A stretch of DNA of 64,000 nucleotides, from the NCBI RefSeq assembly GCF_013390595.1, contig NZ_JACAWV010000002.1, forward strand, positions 310,001-374,000, read 5' to 3'. Each line of letters starts with the position of its first letter. The stretch's first letter is position 1. Below, in pieces: positions 25,039-34,521 of the stretch. The notes under the pieces were generated by a model. The model did not search any database. It was not told the DNA's origin and saw only the letters and a list, made by a program, of their open reading frames with translations. The stretch comes from Rhizobium sp. RM. GTDB taxonomy: Bacteria > Pseudomonadota > Alphaproteobacteria > Rhizobiales > Rhizobiaceae. Made by a program: the position numbers and the translations under genes.

Positions 25039-25377
25039 GGAGATCTTCCCTTTAGATTTTCTCGGGCAAAAAATGCCGTGTTTCTTTGTTTTACCGTGCG
25101 TTAGCAGGAAAAGACGATTTTTTTGGGTTCGTTACAAGTTTTATCCGCCCATGTCCCCACATTTGCAAAAAGCCTTGAAGCTTTATCCGGTTCCATCCGG
25201 TAAAAATCGCGAAATTCTTTGCTCCGAGGCGCTTTGGCTGTGCGTTTTTAAGTCTTTGTGTCGCAGCAGAGCTTTTTGATGTTTGAGCGAGTTGCTACAA
25301 GACAGTCTTTCTGCCCGATTCCGTAAAGGAACCGGGCCTTTCTGATGACGACGACCTGCACGATTGCGAGGCCAAAA
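25039..25377. other. divergent regulatory region fliO-like / cckA
   Basis: 339 bases without a convincing gene, AT-richer than its surroundings. It contains one GANTC (GATTC at 25317-25321) and an imperfect 10-bp hairpin (25313-25337, one A-C mismatch) followed by TTTC, about 40 bases before the cckA start. Confidence 0.4.
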
Positions 25378-27966
25378 ATGACACGGGTGCGCCAGCCAAG
25401 CGACAACGACCTTCCTTTGGTGGACAGGCGTGCCCGGTCCGGCACGGTTCTGCGCATCCTGTTGCTTGCGCTGGTGCTGGTCGCCGCCGCCGCCGCCTTC
25501 GTCTATTTCAAGGATTCGCTGGAAAACGAGATCGTGCTCGGCATTCTCGGCGTGCTGGCCATGATGGGGATATTCTTCCTCGTCTCGTCGATCATCGGCT
25601 TTATCGAGGTCATGCCGCAGTCGCGCTCCGATGGTCTGGCCCGCCGTTTCCTCTCCGCTCATCCGGATGGAACGCTGATTACCGATGCCAAGGGCCGGAT
25701 GGTCTATGCCAACGCCACCTATTGCCGCATGACCGGCACGACCAAGGCGAGCGACATTCAGAGCCTGGAAACCCTGCTGTCGCGCAGCCGGGAATCGACC
25801 GAGGCGCTTTACCGCCTGATCAATCTTCTGCGGGAAGGGCGCGACGGTTACGAGGAGTTCCGCCTACTGAAGCCGTTGAGCGAAAACGCCACCAATGGCG
25901 GACCGCACTGGTATCGCCTGAAGGGCCGCGTCCTCAAGGATGCCGGTGACGAAGACCTGCATGTCTTCCAGATCGCCGATATCACCCCCGAGCGCGAAGA
26001 CCAGGAACGGTTCTTCCGTGAACTGCAGAACGCCATCGATTATCTCGACCATGCGCCGGCCGGTTTCTTCTCCGCTGGCCGCAAGGGCGAAATCGTCTAT
26101 CTGAATGCCACGCTGTCGGAATGGCTGGGCATCGATCTTGCGCAGTTCTCACCGGGCTCCATGACCGTTTCGGATATCGTCGCGGGCGAAGGCATGGCTC
26201 TGATCGAATCGGTCCAGCCACAGAACAACGCCAAGCGCACTGAAATCCTCGATCTCGACATGCGCCGCGTCAACGGCCAGAGCATGCCGGCCCGTCTCGT
26301 GCATCAGGTGACAGCTCAGGATGGTGCGCCGGGTGAAAGCCGAACCATCGTTCTGATGCGTCCGAAGGGTCATGAAGACGCCGAATCGTCTTCGGCGATG
26401 CGCTTCACGCGTTTCTTCAACAACACGCCGATGGCGATTGCCTCGCTGGACGGTGAAGGCCGCATTCTTCGGATCAATGCGCCATTCCTCAAGATGTTCT
26501 CGGGCGTTGTCGGCCGTGACGACATCGATCGCGGCATCGCGTTCGAAACGGTCATCAATGATACCGAGAAGACACGCCTCAAGGATGCGCTGGCCGAGGC
26601 GAGGGATCGCCAGGGCGATATCGCGCCGTTCGATTCCCGCCATCCGACCGACGAGGGGCGCCATTTCCGTTTCTACGTCAATGCGGTGATCGACCAGGAC
26701 GATGAAGCGCCGGAAGAAATTGCCATCGTCTACGCCATCGAAGTGACTGAGCAGAAGGCGCTCGAGACACAGATGGCACAGACGCAGAAAATGAATGCGG
26801 TCGGCACGCTGGCAGGCGGTATTGCGCACGACTTCAACAACGTTCTGACGGCGATCCTGCTGTCGTCAGACCACCTGCTGCTGCAGGCGCGTCCGGCCGA
26901 TCCGAGCTTTGCCGACCTGATGGAAATCAAGCGCAACGCCAACCGCGCCGCGGTTCTGGTGCGCCAGCTCCTGGCCTTCTCGCGCAAGCAGACCATGCGT
27001 CCGGCGGTTCTCAATCTCACCGATGTGATCGGCGATCTGCGCATGCTGGTCGATCGATTGATCTCGGGTACCAACGTCAAGCTGGAAGTCGATTACGGTC
27101 GTGATCTCTGGCCGGTGAAGACCGACCTGTCGCAGTTTGAGCAGGTGCTTATCAACCTCTGCGTCAACGCGCGTGACGCGATGCCGAATGGCGGCAAGAT
27201 CACCATTCGAACCCGCAACGTCGAGGCGCAGGAAGCGGCCGCACTCGCGCGTCCGGATATTCCGGCAGAAGACATGGTCATGGTTGAAGTCGCCGATAAT
27301 GGTACCGGCATTCCGCCCGAAATCATGGACAAGATTTTCGAGCCGTTCTTCACGACCAAGGAAGTGGGCAAGGGCACCGGCCTCGGCCTGTCGATGGTCT
27401 ACGGCATCGTCAAGCAGTCCGGCGGTTACATCTATCCGGAATCGGAAGTGGGCAAGGGAACTGCGTTCCGCATCCTGCTGCCGCGCCATGTCGTCGAAGC
27501 GGTTCAGCCGGGCGCACTGGCATCCGAGGCCGTGGTCGCACCTGTTGCAGCGGTGGAAGCGGCCAAGGAAGAGCCTCTCGATCTGACTGGCAAGTCTGCA
27601 GTCGTTCTTCTCGTTGAAGACGAGGAAGCGGTGCGGCGCGGTGGAAAGCGCATGCTGGAAACGCGTGGTTATACTGTCCATGAGGCAGGTTCGGGCACCG
27701 AAGCGCTTGATGTGATGGAGGAGCTGGGCGGCAAGGTGGACATCGTCGTCTCCGACGTGGTGATGCCGGAAATGGATGGCCCGTCGCTGCTGCGCGAATT
27801 GCGCAAGTCTCACCCCGATCTGAAATTCATCTTCGTTTCGGGTTACGCGGAAGATGCCTTTGCCAAGAACCTGCCGGCCGACGCCAAGTTCGGATTCCTG
27901 CCGAAGCCCTTCTCGTTGAAGCAACTCGCCGTTGCGGTGCGGGAAATGCTCGACAACAAGGACTGA
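25378..27966 (+). CDS. cckA: hybrid sensor histidine kinase CckA
   Basis: 862 residues from ATG 25378, preceded by GAGG; an in-frame ATG at 25345 would add 11 residues. CckA drives the CckA-ChpT-CtrA phosphorelay that times the alphaproteobacterial cell cycle. Two membrane helices (about 17-37 and 48-70) lead into PAS domains (roughly 85-220 and 330-460), then the dimerisation helix with phosphorylated His484 in GGIAHDFNN, an HATPase domain with DNGTGIP and [11 protein letters not shown], and a C-terminal receiver with Asp793 in [11 protein letters not shown] and the LPKPF loop. Architecture and length match rhizobial CckA. It is monocistronic with a strong terminator. Confidence 0.95.
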   Translation: MTRVRQPSDNDLPLVDRRARSGTVLRILLLALVLVAAAAAFVYFKDSLENEIVLGILGVLAMMGIFFLVSSIIGFIEVMPQSRSDGLARRFLSAHPDGTLITDAKGRMVYANATYCRMTGTTKASDIQSLETLLSRSRESTEALYRLINLLREGRDGYEEFRLLKPLSENATNGGPHWYRLKGRVLKDAGDEDLHVFQIADITPEREDQERFFRELQNAIDYLDHAPAGFFSAGRKGEIVYLNATLSEWLGIDLAQFSPGSMTVSDIVAGEGMALIESVQPQNNAKRTEILDLDMRRVNGQSMPARLVHQVTAQDGAPGESRTIVLMRPKGHEDAESSSAMRFTRFFNNTPMAIASLDGEGRILRINAPFLKMFSGVVGRDDIDRGIAFETVINDTEKTRLKDALAEARDRQGDIAPFDSRHPTDEGRHFRFYVNAVIDQDDEAPEEIAIVYAIEVTEQKALETQMAQTQKMNAVGTLAGGIAHDFNNVLTAILLSSDHLLLQARPADPSFADLMEIKRNANRAAVLVRQLLAFSRKQTMRPAVLNLTDVIGDLRMLVDRLISGTNVKLEVDYGRDLWPVKTDLSQFEQVLINLCVNARDAMPNGGKITIRTRNVEAQEAAALARPDIPAEDMVMVEVADNGTGIPPEIMDKIFEPFFTTKEVGKGTGLGLSMVYGIVKQSGGYIYPESEVGKGTAFRILLPRHVVEAVQPGALASEAVVAPVAAVEAAKEEPLDLTGKSAVVLLVEDEEAVRRGGKRMLETRGYTVHEAGSGTEALDVMEELGGKVDIVVSDVVMPEMDGPSLLRELRKSHPDLKFIFVSGYAEDAFAKNLPADAKFGFLPKPFSLKQLAVAVREMLDNKD

Positions 27967-27997
27967 TGCGAATCTCCTGGTGGCAATGCTTGACGAT

Positions 27998-28022
27998 GGG
28001 GCCGCTCAGTCGGCCCCTTTTT
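27998..28022 (+). terminator. terminator of cckA
   Basis: GGGGCCG (27998-28004) and CGGCCCC (28011-28017) with a 6-base loop, followed by TTTTT. It starts 31 bases after the cckA stop. Confidence 0.9.
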
Positions 28023-28265
28023 CGTTTTCGCGGGCATTTTTCAGGTGCGCCGCATGAGCGGGCAGGTGCGACGGCGTACGAATGCGGCAGCCCTTCGCCG
28101 TCATCTGCAAATTTCCTGAAGTTTGCCTCTTCGCAAACGCAATAGTGATTGCAGTGTTTCGCAAGGGGCTTAAAATCACCGATGAACGACCTAGATATGG
28201 AGAGGCGAAGTTCTCCCTCCTGGCATGAGCCGACGGTTTGAGAACAGTTTGGAGAATGATGAAAG

Positions 28266-28619
28266 ATGATCGCTAAGCCGATCTATATGCAGGGCGAAGG
28301 CGAAGGGGAGGGCGACGGTTCCAACCGTGGAACGTCCGTTATCACCCGCGTTAAACCTAAGACGAAAAGACCAAATCTGTACCGTGTTCTTTTGCTGAAT
28401 GACGACTATACTCCAATGGAATTCGTCATTCACATTCTGGAGCGTTTTTTCCAGAAGGATCGCGAAGCAGCAACCCGCATCATGCTGCATGTCCATCAGC
28501 ATGGGGTGGGGGAATGCGGAGTGTTTACATATGAGGTCGCAGAGACGAAAGTAAGCCAGGTCATGGATTTCGCCCGACAGCACCAGCATCCGCTGCAGTG
28601 CGTCATGGAAAAGAAATGA
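28266..28619 (+). CDS. clpS: ATP-dependent Clp protease adaptor ClpS
   Basis: N-end-rule adaptor that delivers proteins with bulky N-terminal residues to ClpAP. 117 residues: an acidic Glu/Gly-rich N-terminal tail (1-20) and the folded domain with the substrate pocket motif [12 protein letters not shown] and the conserved [19 protein letters not shown], which contacts ClpA. It ends 10 bases before clpA, so the adaptor and its chaperone share a transcript. The 250 bases upstream contain a weak CTTAAA-N15-CCTAGATAT that might be a heat-shock-type promoter, but I would not rely on it. Confidence 0.95.
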   Translation: MIAKPIYMQGEGEGEGDGSNRGTSVITRVKPKTKRPNLYRVLLLNDDYTPMEFVIHILERFFQKDREAATRIMLHVHQHGVGECGVFTYEVAETKVSQVMDFARQHQHPLQCVMEKK

Positions 28620-28629
28620 GGATCGCAAC

Positions 28630-31146
28630 GTGCCAACTTTTTCCCCAAGTCTCGAGAAGGCGCTGCACCAGGCACTGACCTTTGCAAATGAGCGTCACCA
28701 CGAATATGCGACGCTTGAACATCTTCTTCTGGCGCTGATCGATGATGCGGACGCAGCCGCCGTTATGGCCGCTTGCAATGTAAATCTCGATGCGCTGCGC
28801 AAGACCGTCAGCGACTACGTCGATAATGAGCTTGCCAATCTGGTGACCGGTTACGATGAAGACTCCAAGCCGACTTCCGGCTTCCAGCGGGTCATTCAGC
28901 GGGCGGTCATTCATGTCCAGTCTTCCGGCCGTGAGGAAGTGACCGGCGCCAACGTGCTCGTCGCCATCTTCGCCGAGCGCGAAAGCCACGCTGCCTACTT
29001 CCTGCAGGAGCAGGAAATGACCCGTTACGACGCGGTCAACTACATTTCGCACGGTATCGGCAAACGCCCGGGCACGTCGCAGACGCGCACCCCGCGCGGC
29101 ACCGAGGAAACCGAAGGCGAAAACAAGGCCACCCGCAACAACAATCAGGAAGAAGAAGGTCCTTCTTCCAAGAAGCAGCAGGATGCCCTCAAGGCTTACT
29201 GCGTCAACCTCAATGAAAAGGCCCGCAACGGCAAGATCGATCCGCTGATCGGTCGCCATGAAGAGGTCAACCGCACCATCCAGATCCTGTGCCGCCGTTC
29301 CAAGAACAACCCGCTTTACGTGGGTGATCCCGGCGTCGGTAAAACGGCAATTGCCGAAGGTCTGGCCAAGCGTATCGTTGAAGGCAAGGTTCCCGAAGCG
29401 CTGAAGAACGACACGATCTTCTCGCTCGACATGGGCACGCTTCTGGCTGGCACCCGCTATCGCGGTGATTTCGAAGAACGTCTGAAGCAGGTCGTCAAGG
29501 AACTCGAAGAGTTTCCGGGTGCGGTTCTGTTCATCGACGAAATTCACACCGTTATCGGTGCAGGCGCCACGTCCGGTGGGGCCATGGATGCTTCGAACCT
29601 GCTGAAGCCGGCGCTGTCGTCGGGTGCGATCCGTTGCATCGGTTCGACCACCTACAAGGAATATCGCCAGTTCTTCGAAAAGGACCGCGCGCTGGTGCGT
29701 CGTTTCCAGAAGATCGACGTCAACGAGCCGTCCATCGATGATGCCATCGAGATCATGAAGGGCCTGAAGCCCTATTTCGAGGACTACCATCACCTCAGAT
29801 ATTCCAATGAGGCGATCAAGGCGGCAGTCGAGCTTTCGGCACGGTATATCTCCGACCGCAAGCTGCCAGACAAGGCCATCGACGTGATCGATGAAACCGG
29901 TGCCGCACAGATGCTGCTTCCGGCTTCCAAGCGTCGCAAGCTGATTACCGAACGGGAAATCGAAGCGACGATCGCCACCATGGCCCGCATCCCGCCGAAA
30001 ACGGTTTCCAAGGACGACGAGATGGTGCTTGCCAATCTCGAGCAGGAACTGCGTTCGGTCGTTTATGGTCAGGACACCGCCATCGAGGCGCTGTCGACAG
30101 CCATCAAGCTGGCGCGCGCCGGTCTTCGCGAACCGAACAAGCCAATTGGCTCCTACGTCTTCTCCGGTCCCACCGGTGTCGGCAAGACGGAAGTCGCCAA
30201 GCAGCTTGCCTCGTCGCTTGGCGTGGAAATGCTGCGCTTCGACATGTCGGAATACATGGAGCGGCACACGGTTTCGCGCCTGCTCGGTGCACCTCCCGGT
30301 TACGTCGGCTTCGACCAGGGCGGTCTGTTGACCGATGGCGTCGATCAGCATCCGCACTCCGTTGTTCTGCTCGACGAAATCGAGAAGGCGCATCCGGATA
30401 TCTACAACATTCTGTTGCAGGTCATGGATCACGGCTCGCTGACCGACCATAACGGCAAGAAGATCGACTTCCGCAACGTCATCCTGATCATGACGACCAA
30501 TGCGGGCGCGTCCGAAATGCAGAAGTCGGCCATTGGCTTCGGTTCGTCTCGCCGCACGGGTGAGGATGAGGAGGCGATCAACCGCCTGTTCACACCGGAA
30601 TTCCGCAACCGTCTGGATGCGATCATTCCGTTCTCGCCGCTGCCGACCGCTGTCATCCACAAGGTCGTGCAGAAGTTCGTCATGCAGCTCGAAACGCAGC
30701 TTTCCGAACGGAACGTTACGTTCGACCTGCACGAAGATGCCGTGTCCTGGCTGGCGGAAAAGGGTTACGACGAGAAGATGGGCGCCCGTCCATTGTCCCG
30801 CGTGATCCAGGAAAACATCAAGAAGCCGCTCGCCAACGAAATCCTCTTCGGCAAGCTGAAGAAGGGCGGTGTCGTCAGCGTCACCGTTGGCAAGAAGGAA
30901 GACGGAACCGATGGCTTGATCCTCGAGGTGTTGCCGGAAACGGCACCCGTCAAGCCAAAGCCGGAAGCGGAACTGAAGGCTGCCAAGTCGCCGGCCAAAA
31001 CGGCGAAGGGCAAGTCCAAGTCTGCCTCCAAGGCGGCCAAGGCCGAACAGGCCGATGTGCTGACGCTCGATGCGGACAAGTCGGAAGACACTCAAAGTCC
31101 GCGCCGCAAGGCGAACGCGGTTGCGAAGGTTCCGAAAAAGAAGTGA
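28630..31146 (+). CDS. clpA: ATP-dependent Clp protease ATP-binding subunit ClpA
   Basis: Hexameric unfoldase of the ClpAP protease. 838 residues from GTG 28630 (GAGG upstream). The N-domain occupies about 1-145; the first AAA+ module has GDPGVGKT near 231 and LFIDEIH; the second has GPTGVGKT near 513 and VVLLDEIEKAHPD. The ClpP-contact loop region and SAIGFGSSR follow. The last 65 or so residues are a Lys/Ala-rich tail (KSPAKTAKGKSKSASKAAK and similar) that E. coli ClpA lacks, making this protein about 80 residues longer. It is cotranscribed with clpS. Confidence 0.96.
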   Translation: MPTFSPSLEKALHQALTFANERHHEYATLEHLLLALIDDADAAAVMAACNVNLDALRKTVSDYVDNELANLVTGYDEDSKPTSGFQRVIQRAVIHVQSSGREEVTGANVLVAIFAERESHAAYFLQEQEMTRYDAVNYISHGIGKRPGTSQTRTPRGTEETEGENKATRNNNQEEEGPSSKKQQDALKAYCVNLNEKARNGKIDPLIGRHEEVNRTIQILCRRSKNNPLYVGDPGVGKTAIAEGLAKRIVEGKVPEALKNDTIFSLDMGTLLAGTRYRGDFEERLKQVVKELEEFPGAVLFIDEIHTVIGAGATSGGAMDASNLLKPALSSGAIRCIGSTTYKEYRQFFEKDRALVRRFQKIDVNEPSIDDAIEIMKGLKPYFEDYHHLRYSNEAIKAAVELSARYISDRKLPDKAIDVIDETGAAQMLLPASKRRKLITEREIEATIATMARIPPKTVSKDDEMVLANLEQELRSVVYGQDTAIEALSTAIKLARAGLREPNKPIGSYVFSGPTGVGKTEVAKQLASSLGVEMLRFDMSEYMERHTVSRLLGAPPGYVGFDQGGLLTDGVDQHPHSVVLLDEIEKAHPDIYNILLQVMDHGSLTDHNGKKIDFRNVILIMTTNAGASEMQKSAIGFGSSRRTGEDEEAINRLFTPEFRNRLDAIIPFSPLPTAVIHKVVQKFVMQLETQLSERNVTFDLHEDAVSWLAEKGYDEKMGARPLSRVIQENIKKPLANEILFGKLKKGGVVSVTVGKKEDGTDGLILEVLPETAPVKPKPEAELKAAKSPAKTAKGKSKSASKAAKAEQADVLTLDADKSEDTQSPRRKANAVAKVPKKK

Positions 31147-31171
31147 TATTGATCGCTTGATCGACAAGACG

Positions 31172-31197
31172 ATGCCGGGCTCAATGCCCGGCATTTT
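31172..31197 (+). terminator. terminator of clpS-clpA
   Basis: 9-bp stem ATGCCGGGC (31172-31180) with GCCCGGCAT (31186-31194) and a 5-base loop, followed by TTT. It starts 26 bases after the clpA stop. Confidence 0.8.
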
Positions 31198-31269
31198 CGT
31201 TTCTGCGAAGCTGCTGCCTGACATAAGTCTGGGCGTTGCCGATCGGGCGGCTTTCACACGGCTCCGTCC

Positions 31270-31327
31270 GTGCCCTTGGCCAAAGACGATTGTTTCCGGC
31301 CGTCCCTTCGGTTATGCCCTTGGCCAA
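31270..31327 (+). repeat. pair of 13-bp direct repeats upstream of azlC
   Basis: TGCCCTTGGCCAA occurs at 31270-31282 and again at 31315-31327, with a 45-base period, about 60-115 bases before azlC. Possibly an operator pair or a small duplication. Confidence 0.6.
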
Positions 31328-31384
31328 CCGCCTCTGTCCCGCCGGAAATCTCCCTCGGCAGAACGAGCAAGGAAGCGTATCTTC

Positions 31385-32146
31385 ATGGCCATGCAATCCG
31401 AAAGCGATCAGGTTTCCCTCGGTCACTGGTTCCTCCGGGGCATGAGGGGCATTTTTTCCCTGCCGTCCTTCATCCTCATGACGTCCTTTGTCGGCTTCAG
31501 CGCCTTTGCGCTGGAATCGGGTGTCAACAGGGGCGAGGCCGTGTTCATGACGCTGATGATCTGGGCTTTGCCGGCCAAGATGATCCTGATCGGCTCCATG
31601 GTCGGCGGCGCCAATCTCGCCGCCTGCTTTCTGGCGGTGACGCTCTCATCGGTCAGAATGATGCCGATGGTGGCCTCGATCGTTCCGGAAATGCGCGGCG
31701 CGAAAACCCCGACCTGGCTGTTGCTGTTCCTGTCGCATTTCGTCGCCATCACCGCCTGGGTTTTTGCCACGCAAAATCTCTCGAACGTGCCGCGTGAAGG
31801 CCGTGCCGCCTGGTTTGCAGGCTTCGGCATGACGCTCACCCTCGTCAACACGCTGATCGTCGGTCTTTGCTACGGCGTTGTCGCGGCCTTTCCGCCTCTG
31901 GTGGCTGGCGTACTGTTCTTCCTGACGCCGGTCTATTTCATCGCTTCCATCTGGGCCTCGGCCCGCCACTCCGTCGTCAAGGTCGCCTTTGTGGTGGGCA
32001 TCATTGCCGGGCCCTTATTCGCGGTCATCACACCGGAGTTCGATATTCTCTATGCCGGTATTGGTGGTGGCACCTTCGCCTATCTGGTCGATCGCTTTCT
32101 CTTTCGCCGCAAGATCGTGCCTGCCTCGCCGGAGGGGGAGCCGTGA
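31385..32146 (+). CDS. azlC: AzlC-family branched-chain amino acid exporter subunit
   Basis: 253 residues, with several hydrophobic segments (for example SFILMTSFVGFSAFAL, IWALPAKMILIGSMV and TLVNTLIVGLCYGVVAA) and the AzlC signature GxFxLPxF-like GIFSLPSFILM at the N-terminus. AzlCD-type two-component permeases export branched-chain amino acids and analogues; the specific substrate is not visible here. The start ATG 31385 is chosen because the membrane domain begins soon after and AAGGAAG lies upstream; ATG 31391 is possible. The stop overlaps the azlD start. Confidence 0.88.
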   Translation: MAMQSESDQVSLGHWFLRGMRGIFSLPSFILMTSFVGFSAFALESGVNRGEAVFMTLMIWALPAKMILIGSMVGGANLAACFLAVTLSSVRMMPMVASIVPEMRGAKTPTWLLLFLSHFVAITAWVFATQNLSNVPREGRAAWFAGFGMTLTLVNTLIVGLCYGVVAAFPPLVAGVLFFLTPVYFIASIWASARHSVVKVAFVVGIIAGPLFAVITPEFDILYAGIGGGTFAYLVDRFLFRRKIVPASPEGEP

Positions 32147-32493
32147 TGACCGATCAATGGTGGGCGCCTTACGTCTTCATCGCCATTGCCGGATGGCTGG
32201 CAACCGATCTCTGGCGCTGGCTCGGCGTTCTCGCCGGCAACCGGCTGAAGGAGGATTCGGAGGCTTTGTCGTGGGTGAGGGCGGTCGCCACTGCCCTCGT
32301 CATGGCCGTCACAGCCAAGCTGATTGTTTTTCCAACCGGCTCGCTTGAGGCGTCGCCTGTCTGGCTAAGGGTTGGCGCCGCCGCTCTCGGCTTCGCCACC
32401 TTCCTTGCCGCCGGTCAACGCGTTCTGGTCGGTGTGGCAGCCCCCGTTATTTTTCTGGCTGCGGGGCTGTTTATACTGGGTTTTGGTGCCTGA
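32146..32493 (+). CDS. azlD: AzlD-family small partner of AzlC
   Basis: 115-residue membrane protein with about four hydrophobic helices (WWAPYVFIAIAGWLATDLW, VRAVATALVMAVTAKLIVF, LGFATFLAAGQ and APVIFLAAGLFILGFG). AzlD is the obligatory small subunit of the AzlCD exporter. ATG 32146 shares one base with the azlC stop (TGATG), a sign of coupled translation; GTG 32143 would add one residue. Confidence 0.85.
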   Translation: MTDQWWAPYVFIAIAGWLATDLWRWLGVLAGNRLKEDSEALSWVRAVATALVMAVTAKLIVFPTGSLEASPVWLRVGAAALGFATFLAAGQRVLVGVAAPVIFLAAGLFILGFGA

Positions 32494-32495
32494 CT

Positions 32496-32524
32496 TTATC
32501 TGAATATTAAATTCCCGGCTCTAG
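32496..32524 (+). promoter_or_regulatory. upstream block 1 of the duplicated PAP2 genes
   Basis: TTATCTGAATATTAAATTCC through CTAG at 32524. The same 29-base block, with seven changed bases, lies before the second PAP2 gene at 33513-33541, at almost the same distance from the start codon (31 versus 29 bases). Probably promoter DNA copied with the gene. Confidence 0.55.
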
Positions 32525-32555
32525 CTTTCGGCTGTTTTAGCCAGGAATTTTCAGT

Positions 32556-33509
32556 ATGAAATTATTTGCCGCGGAACGTTTTGTTCTGAACATCATTTTG
32601 TCTTTGTTTCTGATTGATGCCATTTTGATTGTCGTCAAAGATATCAATTTCGATTTCGCCGGATATCTTGTTTGCGTGTTGCTTGGCGGTGGCATTTTTA
32701 TACTCGGCCAGTTTTATCGAAAAACCGGACGCGATCTGCGTATCGCAACGGCGTTGATTTCGGCGGGATTGTTCATTCTGTTCACTCTGGTGGCATCCGT
32801 TTTCAACTACATGTTCCTGCCGGTTCACTTTCCGGCCATCGATCCGCTGCTCATGCGCATCGATGCCGCATTCGGTTATAGCTGGCCGGATGTCGTCACC
32901 TGGGCGGCGACCTACCCATGGATCGGTACTGGCCTTTTCGTGGTCTATGGAACGTCGCTGATACAGCTTCTCCTGATCGTCATCATGCTCGGCTTCACCG
33001 GCAAGGACCGTATGCTGCACCATTTCCTTGTCACAGGTGTCTTGGGGGCGCTGGCAAGCATCCTGTTCTGGATCGTCTTCCCGACCTACGGTGCCAAGGC
33101 TTATCACGAACTGCCTTTATGGGTGTCCGAAGCCATCCCTATGGCGGTCAATCCTGCCTATGGCCGTGAGTTGATGCGGCTCGGGCAGGAGGGCGTGAGC
33201 TATCTGACACCTGCGGATGTCCTCGGTCTCATCGGCTTCCCATCGTTTCACATCTTCATGGCGGCAATGTCGGTCTGGTTCGTGCCCCGGCATTGGCTTT
33301 TCATGGCGGTTATCTGGACACTGAACGTGCTGATGCTGCCTGCCGTTCTGGTCCAGGGTGGCCATCATCTCTCGGATATCTTCGGCGGACTTGCCGCCTT
33401 CGCCATTGTCTGCCCGCTGTCGGCATGGCTCCTGAACTGGATGGATGCCCGATCTCATCAAACCGCCGCTGTTCCAGATGGGATCGTTCCCGTGGGGCTT
33501 TCAGGATAA
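32556..33509 (+). CDS. PAP2-superfamily membrane phosphatase, copy 1
   Basis: 317 residues with about six to eight membrane helices. The PAP2 catalytic motifs are present: GFPSFH (residues 228-232, His232 equivalent of the acid His) and, 38 residues later, GGHHLSD (His270-x3-Asp274, nucleophile region). The third motif is not obvious, and the overall layout resembles the PAP2_3 group, which includes inositol-phosphoceramide synthase-like enzymes. The substrate is probably a lipid phosphate or polyprenyl phosphate in the inner membrane, but this is inference. The neighbouring gene is a clear paralogue in tandem, 61 bases downstream. Confidence 0.85.
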   Translation: MKLFAAERFVLNIILSLFLIDAILIVVKDINFDFAGYLVCVLLGGGIFILGQFYRKTGRDLRIATALISAGLFILFTLVASVFNYMFLPVHFPAIDPLLMRIDAAFGYSWPDVVTWAATYPWIGTGLFVVYGTSLIQLLLIVIMLGFTGKDRMLHHFLVTGVLGALASILFWIVFPTYGAKAYHELPLWVSEAIPMAVNPAYGRELMRLGQEGVSYLTPADVLGLIGFPSFHIFMAAMSVWFVPRHWLFMAVIWTLNVLMLPAVLVQGGHHLSDIFGGLAAFAIVCPLSAWLLNWMDARSHQTAAVPDGIVPVGLSG

Positions 33510-33512
33510 GGC

Positions 33513-33541
33513 TTATCCGAATTTTAAACCCCCTGTTCTAG
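33513..33541 (+). promoter_or_regulatory. upstream block 2 of the duplicated PAP2 genes
   Basis: TTATCCGAATTTTAAACCCC through CTAG at 33541, the partner of 32496-32524. It begins three bases after the stop of copy 1, so copy 2 appears to keep its own promoter. Confidence 0.55.
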
Positions 33542-33570
33542 ACTGTGGTCATTCGAACAGGGGCTTGATC

Positions 33571-34521
33571 ATGAAACTCTTCCCTGCGGAACGGTTTGTT
33601 CTGTCCATCATCGTTGCGCTGTTTGTGATCGACGCGACGTTGATCACGCTGAAAGGCATTCGTATCGACTATGCCGGATACCTGGTCTGCGGGCTGCTCG
33701 GCGGTGGCGTTTTCATACTCGGTCAGTTCTATCGCAACAGCGGCCGCGATTTGCACATAGCCGCCGCGCTGACCTCAGCCGGTCTGTTCGTCCTGTTCAC
33801 GCTTGCCGCTTCTGTCTTTAACTACATGTTCCTGCCGGTCCGTTTTGCAATTGTTGATCCCCTGCTTTTCCGAATCGATGAGGCGCTCGGTTATAGCTGG
33901 CCCGATGTGGTGACCTGGTCTGCGACCCATCCGTTGGTCGCCAAGATTCTCTATGCCGTTTACGCGACATCCTTGCCGCAGCTTTTGCTGATCGTTATCA
34001 CGCTCGGCTTTACCGGCAGGCGTGCTTCGCTTCACCACTTCCTCGTGACCGGTGTGCTGGGTGCACTCACCTGTATCATCTTCTGGATATTTTTCCCGAC
34101 TTTGGGCCCCTCCGCATATCAGACATTTCCTCAATGGGTGACGCAGGTCATCCCTCTGGCGGTTGATGCAGGTTACGGTCGGGAACTGGTTCGTCTCGCC
34201 TATGAGGGTGTGGTCTATCTCACGCCGAAAGACACGCTCGGCCTGATCGGCTTTCCGTCGTTCCACATCGTCATGGCGGCGATGTCTGTCTGGTTCGTGC
34301 CGCGCCATTGGGCGTTCAGAGCGGTGATCTGGCCGTTGAATGCCCTGATGCTGCCGGCCGTTCTGGTACAGGGTGGTCACCACCTTGTGGACATTGCTGG
34401 TGGTTTACTGGTGTTTGCCATCATCTGCCCGGTTTCGGCGTGGCTGCTGAACCGCATGGCGGAGCGGGAAAAGGCGCGCAGGGCACCTCTTTCCCAGTCT
34501 CAGGCTCTGGCAACCAAATAA
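33571..34521 (+). CDS. PAP2-superfamily membrane phosphatase, copy 2
   Basis: 316 residues; opens MKLFPAERFVL like copy 1 (MKLFAAERFVL) and aligns with it along the whole length, including GFPSFH and GGHHLVD. Differences cluster in the loop between helices and in the C-terminus (RMAEREKARRA against MDARSHQ). Start ATG 33571 is chosen by alignment with copy 1. The last 22 bases overlap the convergent LysR gene (34500-34521). Two copies with separate promoters may act on different lipids or under different conditions; function remains inferred. Confidence 0.85.
   Translation: MKLFPAERFVLSIIVALFVIDATLITLKGIRIDYAGYLVCGLLGGGVFILGQFYRNSGRDLHIAAALTSAGLFVLFTLAASVFNYMFLPVRFAIVDPLLFRIDEALGYSWPDVVTWSATHPLVAKILYAVYATSLPQLLLIVITLGFTGRRASLHHFLVTGVLGALTCIIFWIFFPTLGPSAYQTFPQWVTQVIPLAVDAGYGRELVRLAYEGVVYLTPKDTLGLIGFPSFHIVMAAMSVWFVPRHWAFRAVIWPLNALMLPAVLVQGGHHLVDIAGGLLVFAIICPVSAWLLNRMAEREKARRAPLSQSQALATK

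Noticed and set aside
28603-31257. Long minus-strand frame opposite clpA
   Set aside because: Shadow of the highly biased clpA coding sequence.
31070-31384. 5' extension of the azlC frame into the clpA end
   Set aside because: It crosses the clpA terminator and has no AzlC similarity.
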